From NCBI GenBank assembly GCA_000467715.1, contig AJFK01000980.1, positions 55,776 to 119,775 on the forward strand: a stretch of DNA of 64,000 nt. Direction: 5' to 3'. The notes beneath the pieces were generated by a model. That model had not been told where the DNA came from, ran no database searches, and worked only from the letters and a program-made list of their open reading frames with translations. Origin of the DNA: Hysterium pulicare CBS 123377 (taxonomy: Eukaryota > Ascomycota > Dothideomycetes > Hysteriales > Hysteriaceae). This document shows, piece after piece, positions 1 to 9,399 of the stretch. Made by a program: the position numbers and the translations under genes. The first letter of the stretch is position 1; each line of letters starts with the position of its first letter.

Positions 1-314
1 AGTGACTTCAAGATGGTCAAATGTATACCCAAAAGCATTCATGGTGTTAAGGGTACGGAGTTTTGGTGCATTTCATGGGCTGGCTTGGGCTGGTCATTTG
101 CATTTGTTTATGATTTCCAATTATATCTATGAGTGGACATAAGTTTTATAACATAGTTTATGTTCATGTTTTATAATACGTCTTCAGCACGTCGCTCGGA
201 AGAATGAGGCTTCTGTTTCAAACAATCCAAGTTGAAAAGCCCTAATATGTACATTCCCAGCGATTCTGCCTCTAAAATCCATGACGCCACTAAATCATAT
301 CCCATATGTTGATC
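1..314. other. Window edge, no gene seen
   Basis: AT-rich sequence downstream of the metallophosphoesterase gene, presumably its 3' untranslated region and spacer. I see no open frame, repeat or RNA gene in it. Confidence 0.5.
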
Positions 315-2234
315 TTAATCGCCATCACACTTCCAATTGTCGGATATCCAGTCAGTGATAACATCCGTAAACATCTTTCCCTCTAGGTACGGCGCAGTAT
401 CCGACATGTCATATTTCTGTCCCAGATACTCCAGCGCCAACAAGACCCATTTCTCAATGAATTCATTGTAAATTAGGTCCACCTTTTCCGGTCCATCATT
501 GAATGAGAGCACCTCAGAGGAGTTCGATTGCGGGTTGACAAAGCCAACGGAAGCTTGAATACAATTCGGAACGTTATAGAATGATATTCTGGAGTGTAAG
601 GTATCATCTCCATCCTCGCCACCATCATCCTTAGTCGTATAGCCTGGAGTAAGCTCCTGGTCGTTGCCCAAGCGGATTTGAGAGTCGAAACCAGCCAACT
701 GCATGTCATGGAGCTCATTTTCGTTAGCTACGACACCTTTCCGGCCCGAGGCTTGCTCTGGCGGTGCCAACATAGCATTTTCTTGGGTAATGACATCCAA
801 TATCGGCCCTTCACTGTTGAGCAACTTCAAGACTTGACTCGCGACCTTGAACGGAACGTCTTTAACAAACCTGAGTCCACTCGTGAAGGGGGAGACAAGG
901 AACGTGGTGTCCTTCGTGAAAGGACCTTCGAAAATGTCAAAGCGTATACCTCCGGTATTCGTGATGACAAGGGCTTTCGAGCCGCCATGTATACGTGATG
1001 ACTGGCGAAGCTGTCTTGGGAGCACCTCCTTCTCGAGCCAGGAGAAGATGCTTGCCTTGTCCGGATACGGCGCACGGTTTACCCAGAGAGTATGCGGAGC
1101 GCAACCATGGGTCTGGTCAAGCTCTAAAGCCTGCCTGGCGTCGTTAATCTGAGTGGAAACATTGCGGCCGAGTTCAGTAGGAAACGTCTCGTTGTCCTTT
1201 CCACTGTGATGATAGAGCGAAAACAGGTTATTGTCGATGTAGCGACGCGCAAAGGAGAGGCCTTTCTTGGAATCTAGATCGGTCTGCTTGCCTCCAGCTT
1301 TCAACCCCTTTATCGACATGAACCCAATAGTCTCCATGTAACGACCGCTCTCGAGTGCGACAGACTTGTCATCATATATCCTGTAGTCGCGAATATGGGT
1401 GTGACCGCCGAAGAACTGGATTGGAACGTCCCAATCTGCGCCCCTAATCTCTCTAAAGATGGTCTTGTATTCTTTCGAGTCGATACCAACATGACCGAAC
1501 ACGATGACCAAGTCTACGTCCCGGTCTCGAATAGCGTCCTTGAACCATTTCTCTTTGACGGTATCTTCCACTTTGTGTATTACAGTGTTGTTCGAATTGC
1601 CTGTGAAATCGAATATAAAACCAAATGCAAGGATGCGAATCCCCTGATTCTTTGTCTTGAACTTCTTAAATCGTGCGGCCAGCGGCACAAGGTCACCAGT
1701 TTCGGGGTTATAAATGTCGAGGTTCGAGGCTAGATAATTCCCCTTGAAGTTAGGGACTGTAAAATTGAACTCTCCCTCTGAGGAGTTCTGCTTATACAAT
1801 TCGTGGTTCCCCGAACATATCAGGTCAATGTGTTGCTGTTTCACAATATCAAAGGTATATTCGCCCTTAGGTTCGGACGCATCGTAGAGACCGTTGCCTT
1901 CAATACGGTCACCAGTATCAATCAGGAGAAGGTCGGAGCCGTCGGCATCGGCTTTAGCATGCAGATGCTGGGCAAAAGAAATGTAGTCGCCCCAGTCAGC
2001 GGAGTACGAGGGTCTAGCGATTATCAGAATCGGCAATAAATCTTATATTTTGCTCAAGGTTGTTTACTCCTGTAAGTGCCCGCCTAACCAGCCATGTATG
2101 TCGGTTGTGTGCAGGAAGTTAAGCTGTCCCCAAGGAAGCTCTCTCAGTGGCGCAGCTATCGGAGAGGGTGCGGACGGCTGGGCGCAAAGGACAGGCCCAA
2201 GGAGGGCGGAAATAACTAGGGCATTTGTAATCAT
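315..2234 (-). CDS. Secreted metallophosphoesterase / 5'-nucleotidase-like protein (YHR202W type)
   Basis: Two exons, 2068..2234 and 315..2013, with a 54-bp intron; the join reads [13 protein letters not shown] in frame, giving about 621 residues. The N terminus is a clear signal peptide ([18 protein letters not shown]), so I prefer the ATG at 2234; an in-frame ATG at 2276 would add 14 residues. All calcineurin-like metal-binding motifs are visible in order: [31 protein letters not shown] and GGHTHIRD. The C-terminal half carries a 5'-nucleotidase-like segment ([16 protein letters not shown]). The family hydrolyses phosphomonoesters or nucleotides with two divalent metals; here the protein is probably exported or vacuolar. 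The exact substrate is unknown. It diverges from RCC1. Confidence 0.85.
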
Positions 2235-2806
2235 AGTAACTGCAGCAACTCTAGAACAATGAAAACACAATAACATTGTCCATGAAGCGCAGGCAGAAAC
2301 ACAGAGTGAATGTGGATTTGTATTGTGCTCGAGGCATCAACACGCCAGGCAACCAGCGTTGGCGTGACGTTCAACGCGCTAATGCGGGCGCTAATACCTT
2401 GTGGCGATAGTACGTGCATGGACCAGGCTAGTTCGGCGGCCGGGATCACTTGAGCCGCGTGCCTCGTATATTTTCTCGAAAACCACAACACATCACCGCT
2501 TTCCCATCACGGAATAACACACAGCTTTCCACTAGCAAAACGCATCGCTCAGCTTTGCATCTTGCGCTCAAAGAGCTGACGTACAAATCACTTGTACCTG
2601 TTGTCTATCCACCTCTTGTTCTCAATTAATCTCGTCACTCGAAACCCGTCATTGTCCGCGACGCCTTTCAAAGCCGTCTTGTCAGTTACGTGACGTCTTG
2701 ACGTGGCAATACACTTCACTCCACCTTATCGAATAACGATATTCTCCAGAGCTTTCCGAGCTTGGTACTCTCCTGTTTCCGCCTATTTGCTCTCACTCCC
2801 ACAGCA
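2235..2806. promoter_or_regulatory. Divergent promoter region, phosphoesterase / RCC1
   Basis: About 570 bp between two divergent start codons. The clearest element is a pair of TGACGT cores at 2691..2696 and 2699..2704, of the ATF/CREB (bZIP) half-site type, about 105 bp upstream of the RCC1 start. Whether either gene uses them is inference; no other structure is visible. Confidence 0.4.
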
Positions 2807-4773
2807 ATGGCACCCCGAAAATCCAGTCGCGTTGCCGACGCTGAGACGGCGAAAGCCAACAAAGCTACCGAAGCCGCGAAAGTCCAGAAGACAACCACCA
2901 CCACGAAAGCTGCAAAAGCTGCAACTGCTAAGAAAGAGAAGGCCGCCGCTAAACCTAAGGCAAACATTGCTGCGAAGCGAGCTACCACGACCAACGGAAA
3001 ACCTATGAAAGCAGCAACTGGTAAGTCTTCGCATTCACTCCACTTTCAAGTCTGCCATTGAACGGCTTCACTGAACATGACACTAACCCACCGTGTAGGC
3101 CCCAAACGCGGTCGTCCAAAGAAGGATGACTCAACACCACCCCCCGAGAAGGCCAGCGGGAAACGCAAGGCCGAAGAACACGATGCCGGCGACGAAGCTG
3201 GTGATGATGCTCCTACTATCAAGAAGGCCGCCAAGGCCAAAGCTCCAACAAAGCCCAAAGCCCCGCCCAAGGCAAAGAAGGCACCCAAGCCGAAAGCGGC
3301 CCAAAAACCAAAGCTTAAGGTCGTCATCAACGAACGACTATTCACTGAAAAGCTAAACATCTTCGTATGCGGAGAAGGTAGCGGTGGTGAGCTCGGCCTT
3401 GGAACTAGGAACAATGCACTCGATGTTAAGCGTCCTCGACTCAACAAACTTCTTTCTGCTGAGGAAATTGGTGTTGTCCGTCTCGCTACTGGCGGCATGC
3501 ACTGTGTGGCTCTCACACATGACAACAAGATCCTGACCTGGGGCGTCAATGACAATGGCGCTCTTGGTCGCGATACTACTAATGAAGATGCTGTTATGGA
3601 AGACATCGACGATGAAAACTCCAAATCTGTTGACTCAGCAGATGAGGATGACGACTCTGGCCTCAACCCAAAGGAGGCCAACCCAACAGCAATATCTTCC
3701 GACGTCTTCCCGGAGGGCACTATCTTTGTCGACGTCGCTGCCGGTGACAGCATGTCATTCGCTCTGACGGACGATGGCTTCGTATATGGTTGGGGTACAT
3801 TCAGGGTAAGTAACTTCTTTCTTGCTGCCAACCTCACAAAGACTAACCTGGTGTAGAAAAATGAGGGCGTGCTTGGCTTCACTCAGGCTATCAAGACCGC
3901 GACCACTCCTATTCTCATTCCACATCTCAAGAAGATCACTAAGTTAGCATGCGGTGCAAATCACGTCCTCGCACTGGATAACAAAGGCGATGTCTACGCT
4001 TGGGGTGCCGGCCAGCAGAACCAACTAGGCCGCCGCCTCACCGAACGGAACATGGAGGAGGCCCTCAAGCCAACCAAGCTTGGCTTCCACGACTCGAAGG
4101 TGAAGAAAGCAAGCAAGAAGATGGCCGACATCGCCACCGGCGAGTATCACTCATTCACTATCGGCAGTGATGGCCATGTCTGGGCGTGTGGCGCCAATAA
4201 CTATGGTGAAACTGGCATCCCAGAAGGTGCCGGCGACGACAACTCGACCATTACTACTCCACAGATCATCGAATCCCTTGAAAAAGGCAGCATTGTCAGG
4301 CTAGAGGGCGGCGGACACCACAATGTCGCCATCAACCAGGCAGGTCAATGTCTTGTATGGGGTCGTTGCGATGCCAACCAGATCGGTATCAAACTCTCTG
4401 ATATTCCTGAAGAGGACCTCATCAAGGACGACAATGGTAGAGCGAAGATTCTAATGCAGCCCACTGCAGTTCCAGGTAAGTTCCAATATTCTCTTTCCTC
4501 TTATGCCTGAAACACTGCTAACAATCCCGTCAAGGTATCGAGAACTGCGTTCTTGCATCTGCTGGTCCCGATCACGCGATTGCTGTGACTGGCGATGGCA
4601 AGGCATACAGCTGGGGCTTCTCAACCAACTACCAGACTGGTCTCGGTACTACTGATGACGTAGTGGAGGCTACATTGATCCAAAACAAGGCTGTGGAGAA
4701 TGAAGTTTTGACATGGGCTGGCTGCGGCGGTCAGTTCTCTGCACTTGCATCTGTTGCTCGTGCTTCGGAGTAA
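2807..4773 (+). CDS. RCC1: RCC1/Pim1-type Ran guanine nucleotide exchange factor
   Basis: Four exons, 2807..3020, 3099..3805, 3857..4475 and 4535..4773, giving 592 residues. RCC1 binds nucleosomes and loads GTP onto Ran, setting up the nuclear RanGTP gradient. The first 130 residues or so are a basic Lys/Ala/Pro tail with a GRPKK AT-hook-like core (exon 2 start), followed by repeats of the RCC1 propeller: ICVCGEGSGGELGLG-like blade 1 (read FVCGEGSGGELGLG), ILTWGVNDNGALGRD, VYGWGTFR-KNEGVLGF, VYAWGAGQQNQLGRR, VWACGANNYGETG, LVWGRCDANQIG and AYSWGFSTNYQTGLG. An acidic insertion (around MEDIDDENSKSVDSADEDDD) lies between blades 2 and 3. The start follows the pyrimidine-rich leader and begins MAPRKSSRV. 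Single-copy housekeeping gene; the call is secure. Confidence 0.96.
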
Positions 4774-5860
4774 GACGGGAAAGAGTAGTCGTTTCAACCT
4801 TTGGATGGTACCTTAGGACTTTGGTGTAGTATACCCTCATTGCATATTGGCGTTTACTTGGCTGGGTGGCTGGTTCTGCATAGCATGGGAAAATCCGGCT
4901 TGGGAGGCTCAAATCACTTCTGAATACTGTAAATTAGATTCTCGACCAAATCATCAGGGCAAGGATAAGACCCGCTATTGACTGTAACCTTCTATGTCTC
5001 CTGGTGACTCTAGTGCTTTTGCCGCTGCACGCCTATCATGATTGAATTATGGGAAAGGGGGTAAATCTAGTTCGCCGCTGTACGAATTATCAGGAAGATC
5101 CTTCTCATCAATACTCTAGTTCCACGTATGTACCTACTAGACTATACTACTGCTCTATTAATGGACATTCTCAACAGTAAATGCTAATAATCTTAAGAGC
5201 CGTACTAATTCATTGATAAGAACTCTACATCCAACCCTCAGCTTTGCGTAGATACCGTTTGCACAAATTTAGACATCTCTCCTTGCTCTCCATAACTAGT
5301 TCAACCTCGTCGAACCTCTTCAAATCCAGTTCACGCCCTTACACCCATCTTCGACATTTCCCTTTCCAGAGCTCTCCACTTCTATAACGCCTCTAATGCC
5401 TCTTCACTCTTCACTCTTCACTCTTCCACCTTCCACCTTCCCTTCGACCACATTCTGTCGAAAACGGCGTTATACCCCTCCGTTCCCAAGTCTCTATATG
5501 AGGCAGCTGATTTCGTGGTGGTCGTCGCTGAGGCGGTGGCCTTGGGCGGAAGTGTAGATGGACGACCGGCTGCAGATTTGGCGGAGGAGCAACGATCGTA
5601 TATAGTCTTTGTGCAATTCACTGTTTCGAGGATGGTGTAGCAGGATGGACGCTCTTTCCTGGAGTGCTAGCAAGGGGGTTTCAGCTTGTGGCAGTGGGTT
5701 CGGTTGGTGAGGCTATCTTCCTTGGGTTTGAGGCCGTGCTGGAAGCTAGGGAAATGGTGTTTGAGCTGGTGATGCCATGCTGGCTCGTGCTTTTTGGGTG
5801 CCTGAGGCGGTTCGATGGGCGGCTGGTTGGCCTTTGGGAGAATGCTCTCGGAATACATTT
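4774..5860. other. Intergenic, possible degenerate coding pieces on minus strand
   Basis: No convincing gene. A short 7-bp microsatellite (TCTTCAC units) occurs at 5401..5425. On the minus strand an open stretch from about 5669 to 5418 (ending VFDRMWSKGRWKVEE and a stop) has acceptor-like AG sites at its upstream end and could be the last exon of the broken CAP-Gly locus next to it, but I cannot connect the frames. Confidence 0.3.
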
Positions 5861-6067
5861 TTATATGCCGCTGGGCCGGATGAAGACACGATAGGTGTCA
5901 AATGTTTCAAAGTAGGCAACACCTCCGATAGAGCCGTTATTCTTGCCGGTCTCTTCCCGGTGTTCAATGCCGACGAAGTCGCCTTTTGCAACTGTGATGG
6001 GATCAATGTAGCGGATAAGTCCGACGCGCCGCTGGGGAGCCTTTTGGGAAGAAGCACGAAAGACATG
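5861..6067 (-). pseudogene. CAP-Gly domain fragment, probable gene relic
   Basis: The minus strand encodes most of a CAP-Gly domain that has no start codon of its own: RRVGLIRYIDPITVAKGDF, then FVGIEHREETGKNNGS, GVAYFET and VFIRPSGI, ending at a TAA at 5861..5863. CAP-Gly domains bind C-terminal EEY/F motifs of tubulin and EB proteins through a GKNDG loop, here GKNNG. The first strands of the domain are missing, because the frame meets a TAA at 6068..6070 inside a 19-bp triplicated repeat. A splice from an upstream exon (donor near 6175) to an acceptor at 6041 would be needed for a live gene; one such join keeps the frame, but yields no recognisable domain start. I judge it a broken gene, or the last exon of an unusual one. 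Confidence 0.5.
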
Positions 6068-6111
6068 TTAAATCACGAAAGACATGTTAAATCACGAAAG
6101 ACATGTTAAAT
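6055..6111. repeat. 3 x 19-bp perfect tandem repeat
   Basis: Three exact head-to-tail copies of CACGAAAGACATGTTAAAT (6055..6073, 6074..6092, 6093..6111). The unit is not a multiple of three, so it introduces stops into all frames of the adjoining CAP-Gly reading frame. Perfect identity suggests a recent expansion. Confidence 0.97.
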
Positions 6112-6615
6112 TTTGGGTCCACTGGATCGAATGAGGAGACTGTAGGAGTAATGCAAAGGAGGAAAGATATCTTACCATAGGAGGAGATAGGAAAGACAAG
6201 GTTTGAGTGCGGTAAAGTAGAGAGGGGTTTGGATGTAGGAGTGGTTGAGGAAGTAATAGCTGGTGGAGGAAAGGAAGCAGGTTTCGGGGAGGAAGCTAGG
6301 ATGGATAACGTTGAAGAAAGAGGCAAAGGAAAGGACATTGGAAGTACGGAAGCGTAATTTATTGTTTTAGAGCCCCAAGAAAGCGGAAATACACAGGGGG
6401 AGAGGCTTATCCTACATTGAACCATACTTACCCTGCAATAAAGACTAGGAAGGTCTTTATGAAATTAGGAATTTTCTAGCAGTTCCGCATTCCCCATCCT
6501 GCATTTAGTTTTCCACACGTTAGATCGACAGGAATTTCAACCTGAAGAGTGGACAGTAGAACATCCGCCAGTCTTGATAGGAATTAGGACAAGCTTAAAA
6601 TGCCATTTTTCTTCT
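6112..6615. other. Intergenic, Ser/Pro-rich minus-strand ORF
   Basis: A minus-strand frame at 6087..6425 encodes a low-complexity Ser/Pro/Thr stretch containing a donor-like GTAAGA at 6175 (minus). It may be the upstream part of the CAP-Gly relic. Otherwise nothing is recognisable in this stretch. Confidence 0.25.
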
Positions 6616-7552
6616 CTATTCATGCGACCACTCTGCTTTCTTCTTTTCTGCAAACGCCGTCATACCAATCTTCTGATCCTTGCTACCAAACAGCCCATGG
6701 AACACCCTCCTCTCAAACTCCACTCCCTCCCTGATACCTAAATCCTGACTCTTATTCACCACCTCCTTGGCCGCTTTTACCGCAATCCTAGAGTATCCCG
6801 CAATCTTCTCCGCCGTCTTCAGCGCGCCCTCGACACACTCTTCCGGAGTCTCAAAACACTTCGCCGCAAGACCCCATTCTCCAGCTTGTTTCCCATTGAT
6901 ATTATTACCCGTCAATATAACCTCCATCGCCCTGCTCTTCCCAATCGCCTTGGTCAATCTTTGCGAACCTCCCGCTCCGGGAATAACGCCGAGCTTGATC
7001 TCAGGCTGGCCGAAGTTCGCAGAGGTAGAGCAGTAGACGATGTCTGCCATCATAGCGAGTTCGCAGCCGCCACCCAGGGCGTGGCCGTTCACGGCGGAGA
7101 TGAGAGGTTTCTTCAGGAAGGTGGTCAATTGGGACCAGTTTTCTATGAAGTCGTTTCCGTAGGCGGAGGAGAAGGTTAGGTCTTTCATTTCTTTGATGTC
7201 GGCGCCGGCTGCGAAGGCTTTGTTGGAGCCTGTGAGGACAATTGCGCCGATTGAGCTGTCGGATTCGAAGGCTTTGAGGGCATCGTTGAGTTCGAGGATC
7301 AGAGGTGTGCAGAGGGCGTTTAGGGCTTTGGGACGGTTCAATTGGACTGTTTGATATCCAAGATTAGATGTTTATTGGTTTGTCATATAGATATATAGAA
7401 TTTGTTTCCCTACCCATTCCCACGCCAGGTTTTGGCGTTGAGACAATGATGTGCTCATATGTGGTTTGTGAGGAGTATGGCCGTACTAATCTTGGGAGGG
7501 AAGAAGGTGTGAATTGGGATGCTAGTCTCCTTGAAGCCCTGAGAGAATACAT
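6616..7552 (-). CDS. ECHS1: Mitochondrial enoyl-CoA hydratase
   Basis: Two exons, 7414..7552 and 6616..7346, separated by a 67-bp intron; the join reads KPGVGM-VQLNRPKALNAL and gives 289 residues, the usual length of the short-chain enzyme. It hydrates 2-trans-enoyl-CoA in fatty-acid and branched-chain amino-acid breakdown. The N terminus (MYSLRASRRLASQF...RPYSS) is an Arg/Ser-rich mitochondrial presequence. Crotonase hallmarks are present: AAGADIKEM (oxyanion hole), NGHALGGGCELAMM with the first catalytic Glu, and QPEIKLGVIPGAGGSQRL with the second. It shares a 400-bp divergent promoter with RER1. Secure as a crotonase; chain-length preference is inferred from family similarity. Confidence 0.94.
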
Positions 7553-7956
7553 CTTTGCAAATTACAGCTGACTTCTCTATTGCCAGTCACACAGAAGAAT
7601 AGTATGGAGTTATAGAAATAATTCACGTCTCTCCAAGCTCCACAGGCCAGACGCGGCTCCCAACCTCGGCTAGCAATGACGAAAGCTCGGAGATGCCAGC
7701 CCGCGTGGATTTCCAGTCTAACATCCCAAAGCAGCCTAGACTGGCAAACAGCTAACACGGGCCACCTTGAATCTTTCTCTACCGCTAATGGCAATCAGCC
7801 TCGCCGCGTTGGGTTGAGAAAGCCACGCCAGCTACATCTTCGAGCCTCCAACCCCCAATCCGACCCCCATCGCTCAATCCCAAATCCCTTCCAAGACGAT
7901 TCGGAGCGTCCATTCGATCAAGCCCAACGGAAAGCTCGACCAGAATAGCAGGAGCA
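7553..7956. other. Divergent promoter region, ECHS1 / RER1
   Basis: About 400 bp between the two divergent start codons. No TATA box or recognised factor site stands out and no additional gene is supported. Confidence 0.4.
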
Positions 7957-8776
7957 ATGGATGCGCCTGAGCCAGACACCCCTTTCGCGGCTGTGACAGC
8001 GCAGACTTCGAAATATGGAAGGGTGCGTTCACATATCCCAGCCCCGAGAGAGACAAGAAGCGGGACAGGCTGATGAGGCAAATCTTGCAGATATTCCAAG
8101 CCTATCTCGACAAATCGACTCCCTTTACCACATACAGATGGGGCGGGACAGGAGTCTTATTCCTCCTCTTCGCGCTCCGAATATTCTTCGCCCAAGGCTG
8201 GTATATCGGTTCGTCGCCCCTCCAAACTTATACTATCTAAAGTAGAAGGAACGCATGTGCTGATTACAACGCTTCAACTGTACAGTGGCCTACTCCCTAG
8301 GCATCTACCTTCTAAATCTTTTCCTCGCCTTCATATCCCCCAAATTCGACCCTTCGCTCGAGCAAGATGAAGGCATGGAAGATGGGCAAGCAGGTGGACT
8401 CCCCACGAAAGAAGAAGAAGAGTTCCGACCATTCGTGCGCCGACTGCCCGAATTCAAATTCTGGTATTCGACCACCAAGGCAGTCGTTATCGGCTTCGTC
8501 TGCAGTTGGTTCGAGATATTCAATTTGCCCGTCTTCTGGCCTGTGTTGGTGGTGTATTGGTTGATTCTGTTCGGACTGACGAGTATGTGGTGTTTTTCTT
8601 ATTTTGAGATTCAGTTGAGTAATGGGAGCTGGACCTCCATATGTGCGGGTTTTTAGGAGAGGAGAGCATGCTAACGGTATCAAATAGTGCGACGACAAAT
8701 CCAACACATGATCAAATACCGCTACGTCCCCTTCACAGTCGGAAAAACCCGTTACCCCGGCGCCGCTGCGAAATAA
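7957..8776 (+). CDS. RER1: Rer1 family ER/Golgi retrieval receptor
   Basis: Four exons, 7957..8022, 8091..8208, 8286..8582 and 8688..8776, giving 189 residues, matching the family length of about 190. Rer1 sits in the early Golgi and returns escaped ER membrane proteins and unassembled subunits through COPI vesicles. It begins MDAPEPDTPFAAVTAQTSKYGR; exon 2 gives AYLDKSTPFTTYRWGG and the first hydrophobic segment, exon 3 carries LYLLNLFLAFISPKFDPSL-type sequence (read YLLNLFLAFISPKFDPSLEQ), then EFRPFVRRLPEFKFWYS and further membrane segments, and exon 4 gives TMRRQIQHMIKYRYVPF and the polar C-terminal tail. Four membrane segments are expected. The family signature is unmistakable. Confidence 0.95.
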
Positions 8777-9399
8777 ATTCCTCTCCATCTCAGCTCCACT
8801 GTCAGGACCGCAGGTATATACCTGGGTACGTCGCACTTTTGTTGCATCCACCCACTTGGCCTTGATTATGGAGCCCTCATTTACCGCGGTACGAAGGTTT
8901 GATGAGCATCGAATTGGACCTTTGCCTGATATACTCTCATAAAGCTTGGACTAAATCGAACTTGTACCAATAGACTTTGTTTCTGTTGCTTTCGTGGAAC
9001 CATGTAGGGAGGGCGGGATGACAGGCGCATGATCCAGGCATGACGGAGTATGCATTTTTCAAAATAGACGTTTTAACTAAGGGAAATGGAGGGTTTTCGG
9101 GTTTTAGTGAGTGAGTGGTTGGTGAGGGGGATGAGCGTTCAGTAATGCATGCATGTTCATGTGAATGAAATCTTTTAAAAGGTTCGAAAGAAATACAATT
9201 CATATCCAGCAAACTGTATCTACCGAAAGCGAGGCTGTATAGACGTGAAACCCGGCGCTAAAACCAACATCATCCTACAAACGTTTATCCATCCATCCTA
9301 TCCAATATCCAGCGCCAATTCCGCAATAGGTAAAAACAGACGCTTTAGCATCCACCAAAAATGACTCCCCAACCTCAAGCCCAAAGACCTATCACGAAT
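8777..9399. other. Convergent spacer
   Basis: Sequence between the 3' ends of RER1 and the ferric reductase gene. I see only scattered short frames with no domain content and no structural repeat. Confidence 0.4.

Noticed and set aside
7676-7948. Plus-strand ORF in the ECHS1/RER1 promoter
   Set aside because: Overlapping frames on both strands with no domain; Rer1 starts downstream at its conserved N terminus.
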